Source: Actinoplanes campanulatus
GTDB taxonomy: Bacteria > Actinomycetota > Actinomycetes > Mycobacteriales > Micromonosporaceae
Assembly: GCF_014647795.1 (NCBI RefSeq)
Contig: NZ_BMPW01000004.1
Coordinates: 310,001 to 374,000, forward strand
Length of the DNA: 64,000 bases
Direction: 5' to 3'
Made by a program: the position numbers and the translations under genes. This document shows positions 33,144-41,055 of the stretch, one piece after another; the stretch's first letter is position 1, and every line of letters begins with the position of its first letter. The notes under the pieces were generated by a model. That model made no database searches. It had not been told where the DNA came from and saw nothing but the letters and a program-made list of their open reading frames with translations.

Positions 33144-33153
33144 GGTCACATCC
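33144..33153. repeat. 10-bp target duplication, right copy
   Basis: GGTCACATCC repeats the sequence at 32456-32465. On the minus strand it includes the ATG-TGA that ends the DUF1801 gene. Confidence 0.85.
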
Positions 33154-33517
33154 ACAGCACGCCATCGTCCTCGTGCTCGCGTACGCGAAACGCGATCATC
33201 CGGCGCAACAAATCGCCCGGCACAGGTTGGCCGTATGGGAGTTTGACCGTGCCCTTACCGGTGGCAAAGCCGGCGAGCTGGGCATCGAACCCCTCGCGAG
33301 TGCTGGGCGTGAACGCGACGCTTGCGTGTCTAGCGTGACCACTGACCATAAAGAGGATTGTTCCGGAGGGGTGTACCCACGCCGGATAACCCCACTTGAT
33401 CGCCTCGCTCGCCTCCGGAACCGCCTCGTGGGCCATTGCCCGCAGCTGCTCAAGCAGCTCGCGGCCCGGTCCGGTGAAGCCGTCGATGTACTCGTCGACC
33501 GTCTGAGGTCTGGCCAT
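33146..33517 (-). CDS. DUF1801 (YdhG-like) domain protein
   Basis: The 123-residue protein has the DUF1801 core: DEYIDGFTGPGRELLEQLRA, then EAIKWGYPAWVHPSGTILFM and KGTVKLPYGQPVPGDLLRRM. Members are small cytosolic proteins with a TBP-like fold and no established function. Its stop codon lies within the ISAs1 target duplication, so the insertion did not change the protein. Before the insertion it lay just upstream of the TPR gene in the same direction. Confidence 0.85.
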   Translation of the reverse strand: MARPQTVDEYIDGFTGPGRELLEQLRAMAHEAVPEASEAIKWGYPAWVHPSGTILFMVSGHARHASVAFTPSTREGFDAQLAGFATGKGTVKLPYGQPVPGDLLRRMIAFRVREHEDDGVLWM

Positions 33518-33797
33518 GGCGCCAGTGTGGCACGCCCTGCTCGGCTCAGCGTCCGCAGTGAGCGAGGCGTGCCGGGTTCACATGCTGTTTCAGCTCACCG
33601 GTTGACGGTCTCGACGGACATCCGGATCTTCGGCATGACAGGACGCCGGCCGGTCGCGGCCGACCCTGGCTCGTGACGGCGGGGCCAGTCGAGCGCAGGC
33701 AGCGGCAGAAGAGTACAGGTGATCTTGAGGATATGGACGGCGCTGTCCCGACTTGAAATGGGCTGCTTTCGAACACCCTGATCGGGATGATGGCTCG

Positions 33798-34163
33798 GTG
33801 ACAGACTTGTATTGGGAGGATGTGGGCTGGTACTTCGCAGACGAGGGGGCGCTGTTGGATGCGTACGTCTTTGACGCCAGCATGGCCGACTGGCAGCTCA
33901 TCCTCGATGTCGTTCGCTCGCGGGGGTGGCCGTTCGACTACAGCAGCGGCGATACTCCGGAACCTCTGCCGGACCGCGTAGAGGACATCTTCGAGCGTCG
34001 AGGCGACTATTCAGCCACGCTGCACATCCGGCCGGGAGCTGGCGTTGTCGTCGCCACACACTTCTTCAGCCCTGAGGAAATCGAGTTCGACTTCGACCCC
34101 AACGACCTGCAAGGCCAGGAAGCACTAGTACTCCAGCAGGAGATCCGTTTTACGGGTCTGTGA
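33798..34163 (+). pseudogene. immunity-like hypothetical gene cut by the IS701 element
   Basis: The product reads VTDLYWEDVGWYFADEGALL and onward to SPEEIEFDFDPNDLQGQEAL, an acidic cytosolic protein resembling immunity or SMI1-like proteins in character; the family is not certain. At 34125-34128 the CTAG target site begins the IS701 element, and the frame then runs 12 codons into its left end. After the right end (35558 onward) the original frame resumes in phase as EDARSAATVLAIRAPEWFDW. TTG at 33753 is an alternative start. The 280 bp before it contain no other gene. Confidence 0.55.
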
Positions 34164-35557
34164 GGGCTTGGCGGGCGTAGTGGCTGGTTATCGCGGTGGC
34201 TTGGTGTCGGCGTCGGAAGAGTGACCAGGCGATGACGTCGGCGATGCGGCGGGCCGGTTCGATGATCAGGGCGTGGAAGAGTCGGCGGAGTTCGTTGACG
34301 GTGATCGGGATTAAGCCTTGCGTGCTGGTGGTGCTGACGGTGGTCGCGGCGGCCAGGAACGCGTGAGCGACGATGACCAAGGTGGTCCAGCGGTGCCAGG
34401 CCTGCCAGCGGCGATGTTGATGCTGGTCAAGTCCGAGACCGGTCTTCGCTGCCTGGAAGGATTCCTCGACCCGCCAACGAGATCCCGCGACGGCGACCAG
34501 CTGGTGCAGCGGGACGGGCTCGGGTGACCAGCATCGGTAGAACGCCAGCTCACCGGTGCTGCGATTACGGCGGATCAGCAGCCAGTGATGTCCGGCGTGC
34601 TGGTCGACAGCCTGGGGCAGGGCGACCAACGCCCAGTCGTAGAAGCGGTGGCCTTTCGCGCCGTCGCCCGCGGAGATCCGCTGCCACGCCTGTTTCGGCA
34701 GGCCGGCTGCGATCCGGTCAGCGCGCTGGACACCGAGGCCGGTCGGCACACGATGCGAGCAGGCGACCGCGAGCACGTAACCCAGCCGGTGGCCGCGTAA
34801 CGCGGCGGCCAGGTGCGGGTCCCCGCCGTAGGCTTCATCGCCGGCGACCCACCGGCACGGCAGCCCACCAGCGACCGCAGCCTCGATCAGACGGCGTGCC
34901 AACTGCGGCTTCGTCGCGAAGGTGACTGTCTCGGGCACGCCTGCCTCGGCACGCCGGTCCGGGTCCTCGGCCCAGGATTTCGGCAGGTAGAGGGCGACAT
35001 CTATCAGGGTGTGCCCGAGCGGTGAGGCATACGACAGGTGCACCGCGAGCTGACAGTTCTCGATCTTCCCGGCGGTGCCGGAGTACTGGCGCTGGACACC
35101 GACGGTGTGGGTGCCCTTCTTGAGGTCTCCGGTCTCGTCGACGATCAGGATCCCGTCGCGATGTCCCAGCCGGGCAGCGACGAACTGCCGCACGTCAGCG
35201 CGTACGAGCGTGTCGTCCCAGCTGGCCCGGCCGATCAAATCCTGCATGCCGCCCGGCCCGTCGTCGCCGGCATGTTCGGCGATGGTCCAGCAATTCTTCG
35301 TCGGCAGCGGGGCCAGCAGTCCGGACACGAAGTCCCGGACCCGGCGCCGCGGCTCCGGCCGGGTGAAGCGTTCCCCGATCGTGTCCATCAGCTCGCTGAA
35401 CAGTCCGGACCATCGCTGGACGTCTACTCTGTAAGCGGCAGCCACCGCCGTTTTCGGGGTCCACACAACCATCGGGACTCAGCGGTGGCTGCTTGCTGTC
35501 CACGGACAAACCCACACCGCTACGCAGCTCAGAACGGATCTCCTGCTGGAGTACTAG
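34125..35557 (-). mobile_element. complete IS701-family insertion sequence with CTAG duplication
   Basis: The element (34129-35553, 1425 bp) has perfect terminal inverted repeats starting TACTCCAGCAGGAGATCCGT. It is bounded on both sides by CTAG (34125-34128 and 35554-35557), a 4-bp duplication that fits the YTAR preference known for IS701. Length, ends and transposase are all intact, so it may be active. It interrupts a plus-strand gene. Confidence 0.9.
34150..35472 (-). CDS. IS701-family transposase
   Basis: The 440-residue protein is a full-length DDE transposase of the IS701 family. It has IVDETGDLKKGTHTVGVQRQ followed by YSGTAGKIENCQ (first Asp), WVAGDEAYGGDP (second Asp) and WRVEESFQAAKTGLGLD (Glu). 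It would cut and paste the surrounding element by recognising the 22-bp ends. No frameshift or early stop is present. Confidence 0.93.
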   Translation of the reverse strand: MVVWTPKTAVAAAYRVDVQRWSGLFSELMDTIGERFTRPEPRRRVRDFVSGLLAPLPTKNCWTIAEHAGDDGPGGMQDLIGRASWDDTLVRADVRQFVAARLGHRDGILIVDETGDLKKGTHTVGVQRQYSGTAGKIENCQLAVHLSYASPLGHTLIDVALYLPKSWAEDPDRRAEAGVPETVTFATKPQLARRLIEAAVAGGLPCRWVAGDEAYGGDPHLAAALRGHRLGYVLAVACSHRVPTGLGVQRADRIAAGLPKQAWQRISAGDGAKGHRFYDWALVALPQAVDQHAGHHWLLIRRNRSTGELAFYRCWSPEPVPLHQLVAVAGSRWRVEESFQAAKTGLGLDQHQHRRWQAWHRWTTLVIVAHAFLAAATTVSTTSTQGLIPITVNELRRLFHALIIEPARRIADVIAWSLFRRRHQATAITSHYARQALTDP

Positions 35558-35633
35558 AGGACGCTCGTTCTGCTGCTACGGTGCTTGCCATTCGGGCGCC
35601 GGAGTGGTTCGACTGGCAATTGCGAGGTGGGGC

Positions 35634-35987
35634 GTGCGATTTTCGCTTCTGTGGCGATATGGCGCATCGTCGAGTCATGACAGGCTATCTGACAAGGAGC
35701 TCGGCTCGCTCCTGGCGGATCTGGATGACGGCAAATATGATACCGAGCATGGTGACGTCTGGCTTTCAGAAGAAGCCACAGGACGGGGCATTGGTGTTTT
35801 CGCCGGCGACCGTGGGCTGGTGGTCCTGGAAAACACTGAGCCAGGCGGCGAATCATTCCACCGAGTCGGGGTACTCCGTGAGGACGCCTTCACGTTGCTT
35901 CGACGCTTCGCCGATGGAGAGCTGGGCGCCATCCGAGGCGAATCCTGGCTCCGGGTTACGGATCCATGTGAGCGATCAGCGGCATGA
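35634..35987 (+). CDS. hypothetical protein, immunity-like
   Basis: The 117-residue protein continues HDRLSDKELGSLLADLDDGK and includes TGRGIGVFAGDRGLVVLENT and GVLREDAFTLLRRFADGELG. It is acidic, has no membrane segment, and alternates strands and helices like many small immunity proteins. I do not recognise its family. GTG at 35634 is chosen because GAGGTGGGG precedes it. Base composition here is visibly lower in GC than in the core regions, as in the next two genes, suggesting acquisition by transfer. Confidence 0.5.
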   Translation: MRFSLLWRYGASSSHDRLSDKELGSLLADLDDGKYDTEHGDVWLSEEATGRGIGVFAGDRGLVVLENTEPGGESFHRVGVLREDAFTLLRRFADGELGAIRGESWLRVTDPCERSAA

Positions 35988-36005
35988 GAGTAAAGACCAT
36001 GATGG

Positions 36006-36542
36006 CTACCCAAGATGAATTCCACCGTGCGCCGTCAGAAGAAGATTTCGAGAATGCAAGAGCTCGATCAGGTCCTCAGGGCCACGCAATCGGCGAATAT
36101 CATCGGCAGTAATTACCAAGACTCGTATACGTCGAATCAGCGCATTGGTGCCGATATTGAAGGCACGACTCCTGTGTTCCTGGTTTCCTGTAATTCCGCT
36201 GGCTGCAGCGAGGATCCCCAGTTCGCAACCGCGATCCGCCAAGACGTTTACAAAGTAACCCAAGGTTGTGCTGTCCACAGGGGTGGTCCAGTTCTTGCAT
36301 TCGACGAGGAAGAAGTCCGGAAGCATGCGCAGCCCGTTGTCGGCCCGAGTATTGGCTACGGTAATATCCACCTCCTCGGTGCCGTATTGATTCAATGTGT
36401 TGCGCTGAGTCCGGCAGCCGGGAATAGACGTGAGCATGTAGTCGAGCATATTCTCGTATAGGCGCCCCTTCTTCAGGTGGGATGCGGCGGCACCCGCAAG
36501 CCGCAGATATGCGTCGAGTCTCGCCTCAAAAAGGGTACTCAT
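36006..36542 (-). CDS. PD-(D/E)XK nuclease-fold protein
   Basis: The 178-residue protein has the restriction-nuclease core: Asp59 in TEEVDITVAN, then Glu81 and Lys83 in FFLVECKNW, followed by a helix and strand (LGYFVNVLADRGCELGILAA). This pattern occurs in Mrr-like endonucleases and in Holliday-junction resolvases. No methyltransferase or helicase gene is nearby. Its ATG overlaps the stop of the upstream TIR-like/nuclease gene (ATGA at 36539-36542), so the two proteins are made together. GC content is low for this genome, consistent with a transferred defence module. Confidence 0.7.
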   Translation of the reverse strand: MSTLFEARLDAYLRLAGAAASHLKKGRLYENMLDYMLTSIPGCRTQRNTLNQYGTEEVDITVANTRADNGLRMLPDFFLVECKNWTTPVDSTTLGYFVNVLADRGCELGILAAASGITGNQEHRSRAFNIGTNALIRRIRVLVITADDIRRLRGPEDLIELLHSRNLLLTAHGGIHLG

Positions 36543-37441
36543 TGACCGCTTGCCCCGTGCATAATGGCATTGCGCTCGTTGTTCAATATCTGCGCAAGCC
36601 CTTCATCCTGAAGCCTTGTTGCTAGCTCTTCGATGTTGAGCGCCATGATGTACGGCCAGGAAGCCCCTCCCCGAATCTTTACCCCACCGGCATCGGTGAT
36701 CGAGAAATAAAGTAGGAGTGCCCAGGTGGCTCCCCGGCTATTGGCAGCTGCTCGCAATCTGTCTATGCTTCCGCGAGCGACCTCTGGCCTGCGCAGCAGC
36801 TTTACCTCAATCAGAAGAGGGCTGGAAAGGAACTTCTCAGTCCCTGGTATCCACGCCGCAAAATCGACCGGTTCATCGTCGCGGTCAATGGATACTGCCT
36901 CGCCGCCTGCAGCAGTAATAAGTTGAAGTGATGCTCTTTCGAGACGCTCGGCCGCCGCCGAAGGGTCCTGCTGCTGTGAATTTGAACGAATGTCGGCCAG
37001 ATCTTCCTTGATTTCTCGCAGAATATTCCTGTCAATCATTGGAACAGGCGCGCTCACCGGTGACGGACTTCCGCTAAACGTTCGAACAAATAGACCAATC
37101 TGGTCATGCAGGGCCAGGGCACTTGTTAGCGGCACACGAGTGGTGGGTATTGATGATAGGGCTGGGTCTAGCCGTCTTGGCGGCTCGGCGATGACTAGAG
37201 TTGGTAGCTGCGCTCCGACGGCCTGGCCAATCTCCAAAAATATTGAAGCTGGCGTCTCCCATCCCGCGTCGGCCGAAAATACTGCACATAGAAGGTCGAC
37301 TTGGGGAAGCCACCCAGGTCCAGGTGTGGAATCTCGGCCGAACACATCACCGGGCTCGACAATATCGATGTCCAATGAGACCAAGGCGGCGTACACCTCG
37401 GTCAGGTTCACACCGGGCTCGGCTATCAAGTAGCAACGCAC
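36539..37441 (-). CDS. TIR/deoxyribosyltransferase-like domain fused to PD-(D/E)XK domain
   Basis: The 300-residue protein has two domains. Residues 1-about 120 (MRCYLIAEPGVNLTEVYAAL, VDLLCAVFSAD, then FLEIGQAVGAQLPTLVIAEP with Glu70) look like the TIR or nucleoside deoxyribosyltransferase fold, where such a Glu attacks N-glycosidic bonds, for example in NAD. A helical linker (140-175) leads to a second domain with the nuclease signature Asp193, Glu212 and Lys214 (EPVDFAAWIPG, then LLIEVKLL). The start is GTG at 37441; TAATCT ends 6 nt upstream, giving a leaderless promoter. It is the first gene of a two-gene unit. Confidence 0.6.
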   Translation of the reverse strand: MRCYLIAEPGVNLTEVYAALVSLDIDIVEPGDVFGRDSTPGPGWLPQVDLLCAVFSADAGWETPASIFLEIGQAVGAQLPTLVIAEPPRRLDPALSSIPTTRVPLTSALALHDQIGLFVRTFSGSPSPVSAPVPMIDRNILREIKEDLADIRSNSQQQDPSAAAERLERASLQLITAAGGEAVSIDRDDEPVDFAAWIPGTEKFLSSPLLIEVKLLRRPEVARGSIDRLRAAANSRGATWALLLYFSITDAGGVKIRGGASWPYIMALNIEELATRLQDEGLAQILNNERNAIMHGASGQ

Positions 37442-37599
37442 GAGTTGAGATTAGCGGAGTTCGCGTTGGCGGTGCGCACTCAACTCGGCACGATCGGACG
37501 TCCACGGCCCGCGGCTCCGGTGACTCGCCGTAGTGTCCGATCGGCGGCAGGAGTCAATGCCTGCTGTTGCGCTGTCCGATCCATCGTCCTGACGACTGC

Positions 37600-37630
37600 T
37601 TGACCTCAACACGGGTTGAGTTTTTAGCGT
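37600..37630 (+). promoter_or_regulatory. MerR-type promoter with 19-bp spacer
   Basis: TTGACC (37600-37605) and TAGCGT (37625-37630) are separated by 19 bp. The spacer contains the inverted repeat CTCAAC-acgg-GTTGAG (37605-37620). This is the classic form of a promoter activated by a MerR regulator twisting the DNA. No merR gene lies beside it; the only one in the window is at 2228-2998. Confidence 0.75.
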
Positions 37631-37667
37631 CAGTGGCATGCGCGGGACCGATAGCGAGGAGCGGCTA

Positions 37668-38135
37668 ATGGAAGAGATCACGCAACGGGTGGCGCTGGAC
37701 GACTCGACCCTTCGTACGACTGCGACGAAAGTCGCTGCGGATCTGGCGGCGCAGTTGCAACGAGGCGGAGACGCCTTGGACGCCGACGTCTACGACGCCT
37801 GGTTCGCCGCCGACATCCTCTGGGGCAGTCCTTACGGAGCGACTCTGACAGGGTTCGAGGGGTTGAACGCGATTCACCACCGATTGATGAGCCAGTCGGC
37901 GCCGCTGACCGCGCCCCCGGCGCCGGCCTCACAATTCGAAGTCGTGTCGGTCCTGGCGCCCGCGCCCGGCGTCGTTGTGGCGCATATCCGCCGTCAGGCA
38001 CTCGCTGTGGACGGCTTTTCCGAGATGGCCCTCTACGTGCTGATCGAACGCGAAGACCGGTGGTGGCTGGCCGCCGCTCAAAACACGCCGGTCAGGCGAA
38101 CAGACAGCACGCGGCCCGCGTCTCCCGCCGGCTGA
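37668..38135 (+). CDS. SnoaL/DUF4440-like protein
   Basis: The 155-residue protein resembles the NTF2-like SgcJ/EcaC group: DALDADVYDAWFAADILWGS, then GFEGLNAIHHRLM and REDRWWLAAAQNTPV. These small alpha+beta barrels are enzymes or binding proteins for small molecules. ATG at 37668 follows GAGGAG by 8 nt. A second in-frame ATG at 37638 lies 7 nt after the -10 box and would allow a leaderless start with ten extra residues. The MerR-type promoter suggests induction by a chemical signal. The 278 bp after the gene contain nothing I can support. Confidence 0.7.
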   Translation: MEEITQRVALDDSTLRTTATKVAADLAAQLQRGGDALDADVYDAWFAADILWGSPYGATLTGFEGLNAIHHRLMSQSAPLTAPPAPASQFEVVSVLAPAPGVVVAHIRRQALAVDGFSEMALYVLIEREDRWWLAAAQNTPVRRTDSTRPASPAG

Positions 38136-38413
38136 ACCATCGGTGTCGGTGGTTGTGGCAACGCACTCACATCGGCGAAGCCGGGTGGCGGACGCCCGGA
38201 CCCACCACCACCGGGAGTGACCGTTGGCGAGGCAGTGCCGCAGTCCGAACACTAACGCTGTTGCATGTTCGCTTGGCCTGTGCCGCTCAGGTGCCCTGTC
38301 GGCGGAGAACGCCGAACCGGCGAAGGGATCATCCACCTTCAACCGAGTCCGAGGGCGAATAGGCCAGCGGCCGGGGTCACCTTGCGCGTGGTCCCGGCCG
38401 CCGGCTCCTCGGA

Positions 38414-38644
38414 TCAGCTCAGGTCGAATTCGCCGTCCTTCGCGCCGCCCACGAACGCATCCCACTCCGCCGTGGTGAAGATCAGCGGCTCCCTGTCCGG
38501 GTTCTTCGAGTCGCGGACCGCGATCGCCTGCCCGACGACCGCGACCTCTACACAATGTCCGGCCGAGCCGGACCGGCTGCTCTTGCGCCAGCCGGCGCCG
38601 GCCAGGTCAGCCTCGTCGACCTGCATCCCCTTGACCTCGATCAC
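38414..38644 (-). CDS. DUF397 domain protein
   Basis: The 76-residue protein carries the DUF397 core: GWRKSSRSGSAGHCVEVA, AIAVRDSKNPDREPLIF and TAEWDAFVGGAKDGEFDL. DUF397 genes in actinomycetes usually accompany an XRE regulator and several act as its antagonist. The matching XRE gene here is probably 39820-41055, some 1.2 kb away. GTG at 38644 has AAAGGAG about 8 nt upstream. Confidence 0.9.
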   Translation of the reverse strand: MIEVKGMQVDEADLAGAGWRKSSRSGSAGHCVEVAVVGQAIAVRDSKNPDREPLIFTTAEWDAFVGGAKDGEFDLS

Positions 38645-38858
38645 GATGTACTCCTTTCCTGCCCGGCCGGTGCGGCCGGGAAGCTCAGCCGCTGCCCGGC
38701 AGTGCCCAGAGCTCGGATTACCCGGACCACGGCGGCGCACTCTGCGGACCATCCACATGGGTGATGGTCAAAGTCGACGGATACGCCAGCGGGGGAGCAT
38801 GAACCGCCACCTGTCGAGGCTTCGGTGTCCGCCGGGCACCGGGACCAGGTCGAGCGGA

Positions 38859-39077
38859 TCAGTCACGGGCCGCCGCCGACGCGAGATGGAGGCGGTAGAT
38901 GGCGTTCTCGCCCTCACCGTCGTCGAGCGGTGCGAGGGCGAGCTGGTCGGTGGGGACCCGTCGCACGTACCCGAAGCCGGATCCGCTGTCGATCCACACC
39001 TCGGCCCAGCCATCGGTCGGCAGTATGCGTGGGCCCACGGCCAAGAGCGGCGGGGGCAAAGTGTGCGGCTCAGGCAT
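38859..39077 (-). CDS. small hypothetical protein of the DUF397 locus
   Basis: The 72-residue protein reads MPEPHTLPPPLLAVGPRILP and then WAEVWIDSGSGFGYVRRVPT, a predicted short beta-rich domain. No family is recognised. The ATG lies inside the end of the previous minus-strand gene (8-bp overlap), which is good evidence that both are translated. It is the last gene of a three-gene small operon. Confidence 0.6.
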   Translation of the reverse strand: MPEPHTLPPPLLAVGPRILPTDGWAEVWIDSGSGFGYVRRVPTDQLALAPLDDGEGENAIYRLHLASAAARD

Positions 39078-39372
39078 GGCGAATCGGCAGCCCCGATGCG
39101 GGGTTGCCGTGCGTGCCCCGGCAGATGCCGCACAGGGCGCGGGTGGCGTCTCGTGGCGTTGGACTGGACATCGGTGTGTAGAGGTGCGGGCCGTATCCGA
39201 CCTGCTCCACCACCACGTGCGGCGTGTCGTCGACGTTGCCGCAGGGGCACCAGCGGTGGCTCGGGTAGTCCGTGATCGCCCGGAGCACCGGTAGGGTCGC
39301 CCGGTTGCCGTCGCCGGCCTCGCGGCAGTGCGGGGCGTGCAGTACGACGCCGGGTGGGTAGTCGCGCCTCAT
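39070..39372 (-). CDS. Cys-rich small hypothetical protein
   Basis: The 100-residue protein has two Cys-pair regions (HRWCPCGNVDD and ALCGICRGTHG) plus His residues (VVLHAPHCREAG), suggesting a zinc-binding fold. No catalytic motif is seen. It begins with an ATGA overlap to the preceding gene (39369-39372) and ends inside the next one, so it is the middle gene of a compact operon beside the XRE regulator. Confidence 0.6.
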   Translation of the reverse strand: MRRDYPPGVVLHAPHCREAGDGNRATLPVLRAITDYPSHRWCPCGNVDDTPHVVVEQVGYGPHLYTPMSSPTPRDATRALCGICRGTHGNPASGLPIRHA

Positions 39373-39545
39373 GCCGCCCGCCTTCTCTGTGCCCGCACCG
39401 GGTCGGGTACGGCCTGGCCGTCGTCGAGGATCCGGCGGACCGCGGCGGACCGCTCGGCGGCCTCGCGCCGGGCGGCGTCACGCTCGGCGTGTGCGGCGGC
39501 GACACGGCCTCGCCAGCACATGCGACGGATGATCTCTGCTATCAC
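39369..39545 (-). CDS. short helical hypothetical protein
   Basis: The 58-residue, Arg/Ala-rich protein is mostly one amphipathic helix (RVAAAHAERDAARREAAERS, then AAVRRILDDG). GTG at 39545 follows GGGAGG by 5 nt, a strong site that fixes the start. It heads the three-gene minus-strand operon and is divergent from the XRE-TPR regulator. Function unknown. Confidence 0.55.
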   Translation of the reverse strand: MIAEIIRRMCWRGRVAAAHAERDAARREAAERSAAVRRILDDGQAVPDPVRAQRRRAA

Positions 39546-39568
39546 GCTCGCCTCCCCGGGGGTTCGGG

Positions 39569-39613
39569 GAGCGGCGGGCCGGACAGCCTCCACGAGGAGA
39601 CGGCCCGCCGCTC
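39569..39613. promoter_or_regulatory. 12-bp inverted repeat in the divergent spacer
   Basis: GAGCGGCGGGCC (39569-39580) and GGCCCGCCGCTC (39602-39613) are perfect inverse copies with a 21-bp centre. The repeat lies just upstream of the small-gene operon and could be an mRNA leader hairpin or an operator for the XRE regulator. Confidence 0.5.
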
Positions 39614-39819
39614 ACGGGTAGCGGCGGGTAATCACGAACTTCTCACGGTCACGCAAGACCCGCCGCCGCTGCACTGATAGTGCGATGCGGCAAGGCCACC
39701 GTGAGGCATCTCCCTGTTGACAACCGGTGCCGATCCAGACCACCCACACGAGGTATAAGGGCAGCGCCACTGTTGCCACCAGCCGTACCGCGGGGATCAG
39801 CGGCCACGGAAGGCAGGCG

Positions 39820-41055
39820 ATGGTGTTGACAGGCGTTGACGCAGACGATCAGAGCGTGGGCAGCCCCGGCGAAATGCTGCGACGCTTACGAGACGCCAGC
39901 GGCTACTCACTCGGCGGCCTAGCCGCTCGGGCCGGCATGGACCGCACCCTGATCAGCCGGCTGGAAACCGGCGACCGGCAGATGCGGCTCCACCACGCCC
40001 GACAGCTGGACGCGGCACTCGGCACCGAACCGCTGCTGTTGTCCCTCGTTCAACAGCCACCGGAGGGAGGCGACGGCATGCGACGACGATCCACGCTGTG
40101 GATGCTCGGCGCCGCCCTGAGCGTCACCGCCGCCACCACCGGCCGGGCCACCGTCGACGAGCTGCTACGCCGCGGCCTCCTGGACGCGGTTGAGCATCCG
40201 GAGGACTGGGACGCCACCGTCGCCGAAATGCAGCGCCGCCTGGTGCTGGCCCCGGATGACGAGTTCGGAACCGCCCTCGGCGCGAAGTTGATCGTCGTAC
40301 GGCAGGCCATCGCCGACGAGAAACGCGCCGACGACGTCCGCGCCGCCGCCATGCTTTCGCTGTTCTACGGACTGTGGCAGGGCAATGGCGGGCATTTTCC
40401 CGAAGCGCTCGGCTGGTATCGCACCGCCGCGGCGTTGGCCGAGCGCGGCGGCGACCCGCACACCGAGACCTATGTACTCGGCCGGGCCGCGTCCCGAGCC
40501 GTTTACGAGGGCATGCGCCGGCGGGAGGTGACCGCGATGGCCGAGCAAGCCCTGGCCGTCACCGACACGCCGACACTCGGCCGACTGGAAGCCGAATCCG
40601 CGTTGGCCGGCGTGGCCGCGATGACCGGCGACCTCGAGGGCGGCCGCGAGCGAGTGCAGGCGATGCGGCGGATCGCCGACCAGCTCGGCGACAACAGCCC
40701 GACCGGAGCCCACGCCCGCACCGTGAACTTCCACCTGTTCGTCGAGGCCCGGACCGGCGACATGAAAAGCGCCGAGCGGGCGCAGGAGGAGGCTGAGCAG
40801 GCACTCGTGCGGACGCCGCTGTGGCTGGCCGAGTCCCGCGTCTACTACGCGCTGGCCATGGCCCGGGCCGGGGCCGCGCGCGGAGCTGCAACGCTCGCGC
40901 TCGATGCGATCCAGACCGTACCGTGGTCTGTGCACACGCTCGCGATGGCCGCGGCCGACGTTCTGACCGCGGTCCCGCGGGACAACCGCACCGACGAGGT
41001 GGAGGAGCTCCGCCGCTACGCGTCGCCGGTGCCCGGTCCCTGGGAGACGCTATGA
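39820..41055 (+). CDS. XRE-family regulator with TPR-like tail
   Basis: The 411-residue protein has an N-terminal XRE helix-turn-helix (GEMLRRLRDASGYSLGGLAA, then MDRTLISRLETGDRQMRL). A long helical domain follows (about 110-400), as in the multi-copy actinobacterial regulators paired with DUF397 proteins. ATG at 39820 has AAGG 8 nt upstream; the frame is open further upstream without a better site. Its stop overlaps the start of a small basic gene. Partner proteins probably include the DUF397 product at 38414-38644. Confidence 0.85.
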   Translation: MVLTGVDADDQSVGSPGEMLRRLRDASGYSLGGLAARAGMDRTLISRLETGDRQMRLHHARQLDAALGTEPLLLSLVQQPPEGGDGMRRRSTLWMLGAALSVTAATTGRATVDELLRRGLLDAVEHPEDWDATVAEMQRRLVLAPDDEFGTALGAKLIVVRQAIADEKRADDVRAAAMLSLFYGLWQGNGGHFPEALGWYRTAAALAERGGDPHTETYVLGRAASRAVYEGMRRREVTAMAEQALAVTDTPTLGRLEAESALAGVAAMTGDLEGGRERVQAMRRIADQLGDNSPTGAHARTVNFHLFVEARTGDMKSAERAQEEAEQALVRTPLWLAESRVYYALAMARAGAARGAATLALDAIQTVPWSVHTLAMAAADVLTAVPRDNRTDEVEELRRYASPVPGPWETL

